The position numbers were made by a program, and so were the translations under genes. Positions 26,360 to 36,290 of a DNA stretch of 64,000 bases are shown one piece after another; position 1 is the first letter of the stretch; each line of letters begins with the position of its first letter. The DNA is taken from contig NZ_RWKV01000008.1 of assembly GCF_003993795.1 (NCBI RefSeq), positions 1,513,425-1,577,424 of the forward strand, given 5' to 3'. The notes under the pieces were generated by a model. It saw only the letters and a program-made list of their open reading frames with translations. It was not told the DNA's origin and made no database searches. The DNA is from Aquabacter cavernae. GTDB taxonomy: Bacteria; Pseudomonadota; Alphaproteobacteria; Rhizobiales; Xanthobacteraceae.

Positions 26360-27862
26360 TCAGTAGGACTTGTACTCGCTCGTGCCCTTGGACATGGCGA
26401 ACTCCTCCTCGGGGGAGAGAACCAGCTTGTGGCGGCCCACGGCGGCGAAATAGGCGATGCCCACCGCGAACCAGATGGCCACCCCGATCACGCCGTTGCG
26501 GTAGATGGGATCGGACAGCTGGAAGTAGATGGTCACCAGCGCGATGAGGATGGTGAGCGCCGCGCCGGGCACGCCGAACGGGCTCTTATAGGGCCGCTCG
26601 ATGTGGGGCATGTTCCGCCGCATGAGGATGAAGGACAGCGCCTGCATCACATAGGAGAGCATGGCGCCGAACACCGCCATGTTGAGCAGCGTGCCGCCGA
26701 TGGCCGCCGCCCCCGCCTCCGCACCCAGCGCGAACCAGATGGTGAGCATGATGCCGAGGCCCACCACGGCGCCGGCGATCATGGCCACATGCGGCGTCTT
26801 GCGGCTGCCATGGGTGATGGACAGCGCGCGGGGGAAATAGCCCGCGCGGGACAGGGAATAGATCTGCCGCCCCTGGGCATAGATGATGGTGTGGAAGGAG
26901 GCGATGAGGCCCACCACCGCCACCAGCGCCAGCAGGCTGGCGATGCCCGTGCCGTAAATGGCCTTGAAGCCGTCCAGCAGCGGCTCCAGCGAGCTGGAGA
27001 GGCCGAAGGCGCCGTTGGCCACCGAGGAGTTCAGCCACAGGATCATGAAGGCGGAGACGATCAGCGTCGCCATGCCCGCAATGATGCCCTTGGGCATGTC
27101 GCTCTTGGGATCCACCGATTCCTCGGCCGCCAGCGGAAGCTGCTCGATGGCCAGGAACAGCCACACCGCGAACGGCATGGCCGCCAGCGCGCCGCCGATG
27201 CCGAACGGCAGGAAGGGCCCGCCGCCATTGGGCAGCTCGATGGCCGCCCCGTCCGGCGACACGCCGATATTGAGCGCCCAGCGGGAGAAATCCATGACCG
27301 GGATGGCGCTGACCCAGAAGGCCACAAGGCAGGCGAGCGCGGCGAGCGTCACCACCAGGGTCACCTTGAAGGACAGTTCGACGCCGACCACGTTGAGGCC
27401 CACGAAGATCATGTAGCCGAAGATCCAGTAGACCGGCTGGAATTCCGGCGGCGTGCCGAAGATGGAGCCCATGTAGGAGCCAATGAACGACACCACCACC
27501 GCCGGGGTGATGACATATTCCACATTCTCGCACAGGCCGGTGATGAAGCCGCCCCAGGGCCCCATGGTGGTGCGGGCGAAGGAATAGGCGGCGCCCGTGT
27601 GCGGCAAGGCGGGCGACATCTCGGCGATGGAGAAGGTAAGGCCGAGATACATGATGGCGATGATGATGGCGGCGATGAACATGCCGCCCCATCCGCCCGA
27701 GGCGAGGCCGAGATTCCAGCCGGAGAAGTGGCCGGAAATGACCGCCCCCACGCCCAGCGCCCAGAGCGACCAGACCCGCGCATGACGCTTCAGCGCGCGT
27801 TGCTCGAAATAGGCGACATCCACCGTCGTATAGGTGACTCCCGATGACTTCTGCGTGCTCAT
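26360..27862 (-). CDS. eat: Ethanolamine permease (APC superfamily)
   Basis: A 500-aa, twelve-helix amino acid/polyamine-type permease. VGAVISGHFSGWNLGLASGGWGGM near residue 40 and LPHTGAAYSFARTTMGPWGGFITGLCENVEYVITP near residue 85 are the ethanolamine-permease signatures. SFHTIIYAQGRQIYSLSRAGYFPRAL near residue 340 is also typical. GGAGG eight bases before the ATG at 27862 fixes the start. It is in line behind eutB-eutC, so it supplies their substrate ethanolamine. Confidence 0.92.
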   Translation of the reverse strand: MSTQKSSGVTYTTVDVAYFEQRALKRHARVWSLWALGVGAVISGHFSGWNLGLASGGWGGMFIAAIIIAIMYLGLTFSIAEMSPALPHTGAAYSFARTTMGPWGGFITGLCENVEYVITPAVVVSFIGSYMGSIFGTPPEFQPVYWIFGYMIFVGLNVVGVELSFKVTLVVTLAALACLVAFWVSAIPVMDFSRWALNIGVSPDGAAIELPNGGGPFLPFGIGGALAAMPFAVWLFLAIEQLPLAAEESVDPKSDMPKGIIAGMATLIVSAFMILWLNSSVANGAFGLSSSLEPLLDGFKAIYGTGIASLLALVAVVGLIASFHTIIYAQGRQIYSLSRAGYFPRALSITHGSRKTPHVAMIAGAVVGLGIMLTIWFALGAEAGAAAIGGTLLNMAVFGAMLSYVMQALSFILMRRNMPHIERPYKSPFGVPGAALTILIALVTIYFQLSDPIYRNGVIGVAIWFAVGIAYFAAVGRHKLVLSPEEEFAMSKGTSEYKSY

Positions 27863-27969
27863 CCGCCAGCCTCCGTCTCTCCCCCTTTGGGGGAAGCCCA
27901 GCACCCTGCCCACCCGCGCAAATGCCAACCTTAAGAAAAGCAAGTCCTGTGCCGTGCAACCGCGTAGCG

Positions 27970-28003
27970 CCTCGTCCTTTAGGCGGCCTCGTCCTTTAAG
28001 CGG
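27970..28003. repeat. Two 17-bp tandem repeats after eutC
   Basis: Two tandem copies of a 17-base unit (CCTCGTCCTTTAGGCGG, then the same with one change) at 27970-27986 and 27987-28003, directly downstream of the eutC stop at 28006-28008. Origin is probably slippage. Confidence 0.55.
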
Positions 28004-28005
28004 CC

Positions 28006-28776
28006 TCAGCCTGCAGTGAGCGGGCGACGCGCCTCTTGCGCCACCGCGTCGCTGTCATCCTTCAGGTCCACCCCGGTCAGGCCGCGCCGGAACGCCTCCC
28101 GCAGCAGCCAGGAGAGCTTGAAGGCCGCCGCCTCGAAGGTGAGGCCGTCGCCGCGCACATTGGAGATGCAGTTGCGCTCGGCATCGCTCCGTCCGGGCCG
28201 GGGCGCGAAGGTGAGATAGAGACCGAGGCTGTCCGGCGAGGACAGGCCCGGCCGCTCGCCGATCAGCACCAGCACCGCACGGGCCTTGAGCAGGGCGCCC
28301 GCCTCGTCGCCCAGCGCCACCCGGGCCTGCCGGGCCACCACCACGGGGGCAAGGCTCCATCCCTCCGCCGCGACCCAGGGCTTGAGGGCCGCGAGAAAGG
28401 GCACGGCCTGCACATGGACGGCGGTGGAGGACAGGCCGTCCGCCGCCACGATGGCGAGGTCCACCTCGCCCCCCGCCGCTTCGGCGAGGCGGAGACGGCT
28501 CTCGTCGGACAGGCGCCGCCCGAGATCGGGACGGCGCAGATAGATATCCCGCGAGGCCGCCGCGCTGTCCGCGGCAAGGACCGGCAGGCCCAGTTCCGCA
28601 ATGCCCTGCGCCACCGCCTCCCCGTCGAAGGGCGTGTGGACCGCGTCGCGGGCCTGGGCATGGGCGAGCGCGAAGCGCAGCACCTCGTCCGTGGGCAGGC
28701 TCGCGCCCGTGCGTCCCAGCGCGATGCGGGCGGGCGTATGGCGGGCGAAAGCGAGCCAGGGATCGCGGGGCGTCAT
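28006..28776 (-). CDS. eutC: Ethanolamine ammonia-lyase small subunit
   Basis: A 256-aa subunit of the adenosylcobalamin-dependent lyase that converts ethanolamine to acetaldehyde and ammonia. [38 protein letters not shown] at the N-terminus, [20 protein letters not shown] near residue 110, [26 protein letters not shown] near residue 180 and [12 protein letters not shown] are all characteristic. The start overlaps the eutB stop as ATGA (28773-28776), keeping the subunits in balance. Confidence 0.96.
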   Translation of the reverse strand: MTPRDPWLAFARHTPARIALGRTGASLPTDEVLRFALAHAQARDAVHTPFDGEAVAQGIAELGLPVLAADSAAASRDIYLRRPDLGRRLSDESRLRLAEAAGGEVDLAIVAADGLSSTAVHVQAVPFLAALKPWVAAEGWSLAPVVVARQARVALGDEAGALLKARAVLVLIGERPGLSSPDSLGLYLTFAPRPGRSDAERNCISNVRGDGLTFEAAAFKLSWLLREAFRRGLTGVDLKDDSDAVAQEARRPLTAG

Positions 28777-30158
28777 GCGGCGCGCTCCACGAAGCCCAGA
28801 AGAGGATGGGACGCGCTGGCGGGGGCAATGCGCCCGTCCGGCCCGGTAATGCCCATGCGCGCGAGCCACGCCTCGAACTCGGGCGCGCGCTTCAGGCCGA
28901 ACACCTCGCGCACATACAGGGCATCGTGGAAGGAGGTGGACTGGTAATTGAGCATCACGTCGTCGGCGCCGGGAATGCCCATCACATAGGTGACGCCCGC
29001 CGCCGCCAGCAGGGTCAGCAGGCTGTCCATGTCGTCCTGATCGGCCTCGGCATGGTTCGTGTAGCAGACGTCCACGCCCAGCGGCACGCCCAGCAGCTTG
29101 CCGCAAAAATGGTCTTCCAGGCCGGCGCGGATGATCTGCTTGCCGTCATAGAGATATTCCGGACCGATGAAGCCCACCACGGTGTTCACCAGCAGCGGCT
29201 CGAAGGCGCGGGCCACCGCATAGGCCCGCGCCTCGCAGGTCTGCTGGTCCACGCCGTGATGGGCGTCGGCGGAAAGCGCCGATCCCTGCCCGGTCTCGAA
29301 ATACATGGCGTTCTGCCCGACCGTCCCGCGCTTCAGGGCGCGCGCGGCGTCCGCCGCTTCCTTCAGCACGGCGAGATCCACCCCGAACGAGCGGTTCGCC
29401 CCTTCCGTCCCCGCGATGGACTGGAAGACGAGGTCCACGGGCGCGCCCCGGTTCATCAGCTCGATGGACGAGGTCACATGGGTGAGCACGCAGCTCTGAG
29501 TGGGTATCTCGAAGCGCCCGATCACCTCGTCCATGAGCTTCAGCAGCCGCTCGATCACCGGCAGGCTGTCGGAGGCGGGGTTGATGCCGATCACCGCATC
29601 CCCCGCCCCGTAGAGCAGGCCGTCCAGGATGGAGGCGGAGACGCCCGCCGCATCGTCCGTGGGATGGTTCGGCTGGAGGCGCACGGCCATGGTGCCGGGC
29701 AGGCCGATCGTGTTGCGGAAGCGCGTGACCACCGGGCATTTGCGCGCCACCAGGATCAGGTCCTGATTGCGCATGATCTTGGAGACCGCCGCCACCATTT
29801 CCGGCGTCAGGCCGGGCGCGAGGCGGGCGAGCGCAGCAGGCGTCGCCTCATGGGAAAGCAGATGGTCGCGAAAGTCGCCCACGGTCATGGAGGCCACGGG
29901 CGCGAAGGCGGCCGCATCGTGGGTGTCGAGGATGAGGCGGGTGACCTCGTCGGTCTCGTAGGGGATCAGCGCCTGCGAGAGGAACGCCTTCAGCGGCACC
30001 TCCGCGAGGCACATGCGGGCGGCCACGCTCTCCTCGGCACTGGCGGCGGCGATGCCCGCCAGCACATCGCCGGAGCGCAGCGGCGTCGCCTTGGCCATCA
30101 GGTCCTTCAGATCGGCGAAGGCATAGCTTCGCGGACCGACGCGATGGAGGAAGGCCAT
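28773..30158 (-). CDS. eutB: Ethanolamine ammonia-lyase large subunit
   Basis: A 461-aa catalytic subunit with a TIM barrel that binds ethanolamine and cobalamin. Landmarks are [59 protein letters not shown], and the C-terminal [31 protein letters not shown]. Length and motifs are complete. The frame extends upstream to 30275, but the ATG at 30158 starts the family-like sequence. No Eut shell proteins, reactivase (eutA) or aldehyde dehydrogenase (eutE) accompany it, so it is a simple cytosolic pathway. Confidence 0.96.
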   Translation of the reverse strand: MAFLHRVGPRSYAFADLKDLMAKATPLRSGDVLAGIAAASAEESVAARMCLAEVPLKAFLSQALIPYETDEVTRLILDTHDAAAFAPVASMTVGDFRDHLLSHEATPAALARLAPGLTPEMVAAVSKIMRNQDLILVARKCPVVTRFRNTIGLPGTMAVRLQPNHPTDDAAGVSASILDGLLYGAGDAVIGINPASDSLPVIERLLKLMDEVIGRFEIPTQSCVLTHVTSSIELMNRGAPVDLVFQSIAGTEGANRSFGVDLAVLKEAADAARALKRGTVGQNAMYFETGQGSALSADAHHGVDQQTCEARAYAVARAFEPLLVNTVVGFIGPEYLYDGKQIIRAGLEDHFCGKLLGVPLGVDVCYTNHAEADQDDMDSLLTLLAAAGVTYVMGIPGADDVMLNYQSTSFHDALYVREVFGLKRAPEFEAWLARMGITGPDGRIAPASASHPLLGFVERAA

Positions 30159-30313
30159 GGCATGTCTCCGGCACGAGAGGAACCGTCCACTCGGATTACG
30201 TGCAAGAAACGCGCCTTCCTCAAGAGAAAAAACGCTTCTGGGAAAGACGCGCTGGGCGTCATGGGCTGCGCGCATCCCGACCTTGCCCGGACGGGATGCG
30301 CGGAACGCCGAGC

Positions 30314-31267
30314 TTAGGAGCCGATATCCTTGTCCGCCTTGCGCTTATGCGCCGCCAGCGCCATGAGGCGGCGGTCGCGCCACACCTGGCGGTCGGGAAG
30401 ACCTTCCTGCGACAGGCGCTCGCGGCGCTGCTCCACCACCGTGTCCATCACCGGGCCCGACCAGTCCACGCGCCGCCACTGGGTGGGCGCCATGCGGGCA
30501 TACATGTGCTCGTAGCGCTCGGCATAATCCTTCACGCCCGCCGGGGCGTTGAGGTCGATGGTCTCGAACGGCCCCATGAAGGACCAGCGCAGGGCCAGCC
30601 CCTCGCGAATGCCGATATCCACGTCCTCCACGCTGGCATAACCGTCGGCCACCAGCCGGAACGCCTCGTCCAGCAGCACGCCCTGCATGCGGTTCATGAC
30701 GAACCCGTCCAGCTCCTTACGCATCACGATGGGCGACTGGCCCGCCGCGCGCATCAGCTCGGCGGCGCGGGTGATGGTCTCCGGGTCCGTCCAGGGAGAG
30801 GGCACCACTTCCACGGCGGGCACGAGGTAAGGCGGGTTGATGGGATGGCAGACGCAGCAGCGTCCGCGGCCCGCGAGCCCTTCCGTGAACAGCGACGGCA
30901 GGAGCGCGGAGGTGGAGGAGGCCAGCACGGTCTGGGGCGCCGCGAGGCGGTCCAGCTCCGCATAGAGCGCCCGCTTCAGCTCCAGCCGCTCGGGCGCGCT
31001 CTCCTGCGCATGGATCGCGCCGTCCAGCGCCTCCGCATAAGAAGCGACGGCGGTGAGACGGGCGCGCACCGTCTCGGGGGTCTCGTCGTTCAGCAGGCCG
31101 TTGGCCGCGAGGTCGGGCAGCACGCCATCGATATAAGTGAGCGCAGCGGTGGGGGCGGCGGGATCCGCATCCGCCAGCGCCACGTCGAAGCCCGCGCGGG
31201 CGAACGTGATGGCCCAGGCACGTCCGACGAGGCCGGAACCGATAATGGCGATCTTACCCTTGCTCAT
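30314..31267 (-). CDS. 3-hydroxyacyl-CoA dehydrogenase family protein
   Basis: A 317-aa NAD-dependent dehydrogenase. The Rossmann motif KIAIIGSGLVGRAWAITFARAGFDVALAD fills residues 5-33. LASSTSALLPSLF carries the active-site Ser region, CHPINPPYLVPAVEVVPSP the catalytic His, and ELDGFVMNRMQGVLLDEAFRLV the C-terminal domain start. The short, single-module form matches the L-gulonate/lambda-crystallin and carnitine dehydrogenase subgroup rather than the FadB type. It sits between trpA and eutB on the same strand but is probably separate from both. Confidence 0.85.
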   Translation of the reverse strand: MSKGKIAIIGSGLVGRAWAITFARAGFDVALADADPAAPTAALTYIDGVLPDLAANGLLNDETPETVRARLTAVASYAEALDGAIHAQESAPERLELKRALYAELDRLAAPQTVLASSTSALLPSLFTEGLAGRGRCCVCHPINPPYLVPAVEVVPSPWTDPETITRAAELMRAAGQSPIVMRKELDGFVMNRMQGVLLDEAFRLVADGYASVEDVDIGIREGLALRWSFMGPFETIDLNAPAGVKDYAERYEHMYARMAPTQWRRVDWSGPVMDTVVEQRRERLSQEGLPDRQVWRDRRLMALAAHKRKADKDIGS

Positions 31268-31421
31268 ATGTCCTCCCTGAGGGCGAGGGGCGCTCCGGGT
31301 TGAGCGCCGTCAATACCAATCGGCCGCCCGGCCCCTGCGGGCACGCGCGCATGAGACCCCGCGCCCCGCCGCCAAAGGCGGGACGGAAGAGATGCCGACG
31401 AAAACCTGTTCGCGCCGGGCG

Positions 31422-32279
31422 TCACGCCGCCGGCTGGCGCCGCACACCGCGCACGGCGGCGGCGAGATCGCTCACCAGGGCTTTCACGGACGACGCCGTC
31501 TTGTCCGTGGCACGCCCCTCTGCGTCGAGCGAAGCGCGCACCGCATCCACCAGCGCCGAGCCCACCACCACAGCGTCCGCGCCCGCCGCAATGGCGGCAG
31601 CCTGCTCCGGCGTCCTCACGCCGAAGCCGACGGCCACCGGCAGGTCGGTATGCTGCTTGATGCGCGCCACCGCCTGGGAGACGCGCCCGGCATCGGGCGT
31701 CGCCGCGCCGGTGATGCCGGTGATGGAGACGTAATAGACGAAGCCCGCCGTGTGCCGCAGCACCGTGGGCAGGCGCTTCTCGTCCGTGGTGGGCGTGGCG
31801 AGGCGGATGAAGTCGATCCCCGCCTTCAGCGCCGGGAGGCACAGTTCGTCGTCCTCTTCCGGCGGCAAGTCCACGATGATGAGCCCGTCCACGCCCGCCG
31901 CGCGGGCATCCGCCAGGAAGCGGTCCACGCCATAGACATAGATGGGGTTGTAATAGCCCATGAGGACGATGGGCGTGGCATCGTCCCCCTCGCGGAAGGC
32001 GCTGACCATGGCCAGCGTCTTCGCCAGGGTCTGCCCGGCCTTCAGCGCCCGCAGCCCCGCCGCCTGGATGGCCGGCCCGTCCGCCATGGGATCGGTGAAG
32101 GGCACGCCCACCTCGATGATGTCCGCCCCCGCGCCCGGCAGCGCCTTCAGGATGGCGAGCGAGGTCTCCCCGTCCGGATCCCCGGCGGTGATGAAGGTGA
32201 CGAGGCCCGGCCGCCCTTCGGCGGCGAGGGCCTTGAAGCGGGCGGCGATGCGGGTCGGGTGGGGAGCGGAAGAGGTCAT
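31422..32279 (-). CDS. trpA: Tryptophan synthase alpha chain
   Basis: A 285-aa TIM-barrel subunit that cleaves indole-3-glycerol phosphate to indole. [22 protein letters not shown] is near the N-terminus. [19 protein letters not shown] holds the catalytic Glu and Asp. [13 protein letters not shown] and the phosphate-binding [12 protein letters not shown] and [11 protein letters not shown] are also present. It passes indole to TrpB. It is the last gene of the trp operon here, with the intervening small-protein gene 32 bases upstream. The accD-folC genes that often follow it in relatives are absent. Confidence 0.96.
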   Translation of the reverse strand: MTSSAPHPTRIAARFKALAAEGRPGLVTFITAGDPDGETSLAILKALPGAGADIIEVGVPFTDPMADGPAIQAAGLRALKAGQTLAKTLAMVSAFREGDDATPIVLMGYYNPIYVYGVDRFLADARAAGVDGLIIVDLPPEEDDELCLPALKAGIDFIRLATPTTDEKRLPTVLRHTAGFVYYVSITGITGAATPDAGRVSQAVARIKQHTDLPVAVGFGVRTPEQAAAIAAGADAVVVGSALVDAVRASLDAEGRATDKTASSVKALVSDLAAAVRGVRRQPAA

Positions 32280-32311
32280 GGCACCTTAAGGCGGGGCGGA
32301 AGCCCCGGCCC

Positions 32312-32638
32312 TCAGCTGGAAGGAGAGGTGATGGAACAGGTGGCGCTGGAGGCGGAGGTGGCGCCCAGCAGGCGCACCTGATCCTGCCCCGTCACACCCG
32401 GGAAGGAGGAGAACAGCGTCGTGGAGGACGTGCCCAGCTTCTGCTTCTTCGCGAAGAAGTCGCAGCTCACCACGATCTGGCTGATCATGATCGTGCCGGC
32501 ATTGGCCACCTGCACATTTACGAACGCGCCGCCGGGATCGGTGATCACGCTGCCATAGGTGAGCTTCAGCCACGCCGGATCGGCGGCGGCCGGAGTGATC
32601 GCCGCGATCAGCGCGGCACCCGCCATCAGCTTCCTCAT
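32312..32638 (-). CDS. Small exported protein of unknown function within the trp operon
   Basis: A 108-aa protein with a signal peptide, [19 protein letters not shown], cleaved before DPAWLKL near residue 20. The mature part looks like a small beta-sandwich ([36 protein letters not shown]) with two cysteines that could form a disulfide (VVSCDF and SATCSI). I do not recognise the family. Its start overlaps the trpB stop as ATGA (32635-32638), so it is translated with trpB and sits between trpB and trpA. A periplasmic protein has no expected role in indole channelling. Confidence 0.7.
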   Translation of the reverse strand: MRKLMAGAALIAAITPAAADPAWLKLTYGSVITDPGGAFVNVQVANAGTIMISQIVVSCDFFAKKQKLGTSSTTLFSSFPGVTGQDQVRLLGATSASSATCSITSPSS

Positions 32639-33846
32639 ACCTGCCCCCCGAGATGCTCGGCCACGGTGAAGATGTCCTTGTCGCCGCGCCCCGACAGATT
32701 GACCACCATGATGTGGTCCTTTGGCTTGGTGGGCGCGATCTCCATTAGCTTACCTATGGCGTGGGCGCTTTCCAGGGCCGGAATGATGCCCTCCAGCTTC
32801 GCCAGGATCTGGAAGCCCTCCAGCGCCTCCGCATCGGTGCAGGGGATATAGGTCACCCGCTTCACGTCATGCAGGAAGGAATGCTCGGGGCCGATGCCGG
32901 GATAGTCCAGGCCCGCCGAGATGGAGTGCGCCTCGGTGATCTGGCCGTCCCCGTCCATGAGCAGATAGGTGCGGTTGCCATGCAGCACGCCGGGACGCCC
33001 GCCCGTGATGGAGGCCGCGTGCTGGCCGGAGGCGATGCCGTGCCCGGCCGCCTCGACGCCGTAAATCTCAACGTTCGGATCGTCCAGGAATTCATGGAAC
33101 AGGCCGATGGCGTTGGAGCCCCCGCCCACGGCCGCCACCAGGCTGTCCGGCCCGCGCCCTTCCTGCTCCATGAGCTGGACGCGGGTCTCCCTGCCGATGA
33201 TGGACTGGAAGTCGCGCACCATGGCCGGATAGGGGTGCGGGCCCGCCACCGTGCCGATGCAATAGAAGGTGTCGTCCACATTCGTGACCCAGTCGCGCAG
33301 GGCCTCGTTCATGGCGTCCTTCAGGGTGCGCGAGCCGGAGGTGACCGGCACCACCGTGGCGCCCAGCATGTTCATGCGGAACACGTTGGGCTTCTGCCGC
33401 TCCACGTCCACCGCGCCCATATAGACGACGCAATCGAGCCCGAAGCGCGCGCAGAGCGTGGCGGTGGCGACGCCGTGCTGCCCCGCCCCGGTCTCGGCGA
33501 TGATGCGCTGCTTGCCCATGCGGCGGGCGAGCAGGATCTGGCCGAGCACGTTGTTCACCTTGTGGGAGCCGGTATGGTTCAGCTCCTCGCGCTTCAGATA
33601 GATCTTCGCGCCGCCCAGATGCTCGGTCAGCCGCTCGGCGAAATAGAGCGGCGAGGGGCGACCCACATAATGGGCGAGATAGGAATCCATCTCCGTCTGG
33701 AAGGCCGGATCCGCCCTGGCGGCGCGATAGGCCTCTTCCAGAGCGAGGATATTCGGCATCAGCGTCTCGGCGACGAAGCGCCCGCCATGGATGCCGAAAT
33801 GGCCCCGTTCGTCCGGGCCCGTGCGGTAGGAATTGAGGACGGTCAC
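32635..33846 (-). CDS. trpB: Tryptophan synthase beta chain
   Basis: A 403-aa PLP enzyme that joins indole and serine. [22 protein letters not shown] is the usual N-terminus. [18 protein letters not shown] holds the PLP Lys, [13 protein letters not shown] and [14 protein letters not shown] the phosphate loop, and [13 protein letters not shown] the Ser-binding end. A longer frame starts with GTG at 33882, overlapping trpF as GTGA. GTG at 33846, after AAGGCAGGC, gives the length and N-terminus normal for the family, so it is preferred. Confidence 0.95.
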   Translation of the reverse strand: MTVLNSYRTGPDERGHFGIHGGRFVAETLMPNILALEEAYRAARADPAFQTEMDSYLAHYVGRPSPLYFAERLTEHLGGAKIYLKREELNHTGSHKVNNVLGQILLARRMGKQRIIAETGAGQHGVATATLCARFGLDCVVYMGAVDVERQKPNVFRMNMLGATVVPVTSGSRTLKDAMNEALRDWVTNVDDTFYCIGTVAGPHPYPAMVRDFQSIIGRETRVQLMEQEGRGPDSLVAAVGGGSNAIGLFHEFLDDPNVEIYGVEAAGHGIASGQHAASITGGRPGVLHGNRTYLLMDGDGQITEAHSISAGLDYPGIGPEHSFLHDVKRVTYIPCTDAEALEGFQILAKLEGIIPALESAHAIGKLMEIAPTKPKDHIMVVNLSGRGDKDIFTVAEHLGGQV

Positions 33847-33878
33847 GGCTGCCTGCCTTCTGACGGAATGACGAAAAC

Positions 33879-34538
33879 TCACGCATCCCCGCTGCGCGGG
33901 GCCCCCCGCGCCGCCCGCACGAAGGCGGCGATCTTTTCGGGCGACTTCACGCCGGGCGCACTTTCCACGCCCGAGGATACGTCGATCCCATCCACCCGGA
34001 TGCGCACGAGCGCCTGCGACACGTTGTCGGGATCGAGCCCCCCGGAAAGCATGACGGGGCGCCCAGGGTCAAGAGAGCGCAGCAGATCCCAGTCGAATGG
34101 ACGCCCATTGCCACCGGGCAGCAGCGCCCCCGGATCGGGCTTGGCGTCGAACAAAAGAAGGTCGCTCACCGCCGCATAGGCCGGCACCACGTCGAGATCC
34201 TGCGCCGTGCGCACGGAAATGGCCTTCATGACTGGGCGGGCGAAGCGCGCGCGGATCTCCGCGACCCGCTCGGGGCTTTCATGGCCGTGCAGTTGGAGAA
34301 TGTCGGGCCCGGCCGCCGCAATAAGCGTCTCAAGCTGGGCATCGCTCGCATCCACCGTGAGCAGCACCATGCGCGCCCGCCCCTCCACCGCCCGGGCCAG
34401 GGCGCCCATGGCCTCCGGCTCCAAATGGCGCGGGCTTTTGGGGAAGGAGACGAAGCCCACCATGTCCGCCCCGGCCGCCAATGCGGCCTCCAGGGCAGCC
34501 GGTGTGTTCACACCGCAGATCTTGATGTCGAGGCTCAT
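33879..34538 (-). CDS. trpF: Phosphoribosylanthranilate isomerase
   Basis: A 219-aa TIM-barrel enzyme that turns phosphoribosylanthranilate into its ribulose form. [26 protein letters not shown] carries the catalytic Cys, [23 protein letters not shown] the catalytic Asp region, and [16 protein letters not shown] the phosphate-binding loop. The ATG at 34538 gives the usual length. It leads the trpF-trpB-(small)-trpA run. Confidence 0.95.
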   Translation of the reverse strand: MSLDIKICGVNTPAALEAALAAGADMVGFVSFPKSPRHLEPEAMGALARAVEGRARMVLLTVDASDAQLETLIAAAGPDILQLHGHESPERVAEIRARFARPVMKAISVRTAQDLDVVPAYAAVSDLLLFDAKPDPGALLPGGNGRPFDWDLLRSLDPGRPVMLSGGLDPDNVSQALVRIRVDGIDVSSGVESAPGVKSPEKIAAFVRAARGAPRSGDA

Positions 34539-34628
34539 GATGCCGAGGCCCGTAATCTCGCGGTCCACGGGGTTACCGCGCAACCGCCACCCCGCACCAT
34601 CGCAAGGGCCCCTGCCCTCGCCGTGCGC

Positions 34629-35615
34629 TCAGGTCTCCACGCGGGTGAACTGGCCCGCCTTGCGGAATCGCCACAGATAGCTCGGCAGGACGCTGCCCAG
34701 CGCGGCGGGCGCGATGCCGAGGCCCGCGAGCGTGCGTCCCTCGGTGATGGCGGCGTCACTCACCACATTGTCATGGCGCAGCATGGCCACCTGGTCCCGC
34801 GTCAGCAGGGCGCCGGGCAGCTTCTCCAGGAAACGCGCCTCGAAATCGGCAAGGCCGAAGGGCAGGTCCATGAGGATGCGGCGGGCACCGATCTCGCGCA
34901 GGGTCAGCTCCATCAGCTCCTTGAAGGTGCGCACCTCAGGGCCGCCCAGTTCATAGGTGGCGCTGGCCATGGCCTTGCCGTCCACCCCACGCTCCACCGC
35001 AGCCGCCACATCAGCCACGAAGACCGGCTGGAAACGGGTATGCCCCCCGCCGATGAGCGGCAGGGCCGGGGACATGCGCGCCAGGGACGCGAAGCGGTTG
35101 AAGAAGCGGTCCTCGGGGCCGAACACCACCGAGGGGCGCAGAATGATGGCGGACGCCACGGCCGCACGCGCCGCCGCCTCGCCCTCGCCCTTGGTGCGGG
35201 CATAGCCGACGGTGGAGGACGGGTCCGCGCCGATGGCGGACACATGGATCAGCCCAGCCCCGTTCGCGGCGGCAGCAGTGGCGATGGCGCGGGCGCCGAA
35301 GGCATGCACGGCGTCGAAGGACTGGCGGCCGCTAGGGGCCAGGATGCCCACCAGATTGACCACGCAGGTGGCGCCCTCGGCAGCGGCCATCACCGAATCG
35401 GGATAGCGCACATTGGCCTGGGTGAGCTGAATCTGCCCGACCTGGCCAAGCGGCAGCAGGAAGCCCGCAAGATCGGGACGGCGCACGGGCACGCGAATCC
35501 GGTAGCCGCGCTTGGCCAGGGCCCGCACCACATAGCGGCCCAGGAAGCCCGACCCGCCGAAGACGGTCACGAGGCTGTCGGTCACGGGCCGCTCGGCCAC
35601 CGCCACTTCGCTCAT
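34629..35615 (-). CDS. Complex I NDUFA9-like NAD-dependent epimerase/dehydratase
   Basis: A 328-aa short-chain-dehydrogenase-fold protein. LVTVFGGSGFLGRYVVRALAKRGYRIRVPVRRP at residues 15-47 is the NAD(P)-binding loop. NVRYPDSVMAAAEGATCVVNLVGIL, IHVSAIGADPSSTVGYARTKGEGE (with the YxxxK pair) and LRPSVVFGPEDRFFNRFASLA follow the NDUFA9/atypical SDR pattern. In alphaproteobacteria such proteins accompany respiratory complex I or ubiquinone metabolism. It is upstream of and in line with trpF, but 90 bases away. The start at 35615 follows no strong ribosome-binding site. Confidence 0.88.
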   Translation of the reverse strand: MSEVAVAERPVTDSLVTVFGGSGFLGRYVVRALAKRGYRIRVPVRRPDLAGFLLPLGQVGQIQLTQANVRYPDSVMAAAEGATCVVNLVGILAPSGRQSFDAVHAFGARAIATAAAANGAGLIHVSAIGADPSSTVGYARTKGEGEAAARAAVASAIILRPSVVFGPEDRFFNRFASLARMSPALPLIGGGHTRFQPVFVADVAAAVERGVDGKAMASATYELGGPEVRTFKELMELTLREIGARRILMDLPFGLADFEARFLEKLPGALLTRDQVAMLRHDNVVSDAAITEGRTLAGLGIAPAALGSVLPSYLWRFRKAGQFTRVET

Positions 35616-35951
35616 GCCAATTCCCTTGCTTTCAAGCCCTTGAAGGCATCCGCCGTCGCGCGTCCGCTTCTATATAGGGCGTGGGTCCATATATGAGGAC
35701 AGCCATACGTGAGCCGGGGGTCGCCCGTCCAGAGACCACTGCGTCGCAAGGCCGAAGAATGCTGCACTGCAAAGCTGGCCTGCGCGGCGCGCGCACGCCA
35801 TCCGGGTGGCCGACAGTTGACGCGGAGCCGCCGCGACCTTATAAGCCGCCTACTTCGCTGGCGACCCTGCTTGCCGGCACTGGATTTCATTTCACTGCTG
35901 CGTGGCTGCCATCCGGCACTGCCGCGCGCGACAAGGGATAGAGGACGGCCG
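35616..35951. other. Gap upstream of rpsT
   Basis: This 336-base divergent gap between the NDUFA9-like gene and rpsT must hold the promoters of both. Open frames on it are Arg/Pro-rich and unconvincing. I see no clear hairpin or repeat. The stretch before the rpsT start, AGGGATAGAGGACGGCCG, has a usable Shine-Dalgarno, AGAGGA. Confidence 0.5.
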
Positions 35952-36218
35952 ATGGCCAATACGCCCTCCGCTAAAAAGGCCGCGCGCAAGATCGCGCGTC
36001 GGACCGAAGTCAACCGTTCGCGTCGTTCGCGCGTCCGGACCTTCCTGCGCAAGTTCGACGATGCCATCGCCTCCGGCGACGCCACCGCCGCCGCCACCGC
36101 TTTCAAGGCCGCCGAGCCTGAGCTGATGCGCGCTGTGACCAAGGGCGTGCTTCACAAGAACACGGCGTCCCGCAAGGTGTCCCGCCTCGCCGCGCAGCTG
36201 AGCAAGCTGAGCGCCTGA
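35952..36218 (+). CDS. rpsT: 30S ribosomal protein S20
   Basis: An 88-aa basic protein. [39 protein letters not shown] is the three-helix S20 start and [23 protein letters not shown] the C-terminal signature. It binds 16S rRNA at the 5' and 3' minor domains. AGAGGA precedes the ATG. A rho-independent terminator follows. It is the gene commonly found before dnaA in this group. Confidence 0.97.
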   Translation: MANTPSAKKAARKIARRTEVNRSRRSRVRTFLRKFDDAIASGDATAAATAFKAAEPELMRAVTKGVLHKNTASRKVSRLAAQLSKLSA

Positions 36219-36258
36219 GAGCGACCCCAGCGCTGAGACATCGTCTCATCGAGAATTC

Positions 36259-36290
36259 AAAAAGCCCGGCGCCCCGCGCCGGGCTTTTTT
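36259..36290 (+). terminator. Rho-independent terminator of rpsT
   Basis: AAAAAGCCCGGCG, loop CCCG, CGCCGGGCTTTTTT: an 8-9 bp GC-rich stem followed by six T residues. It lies 40 bases after the rpsT stop. Confidence 0.9.
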
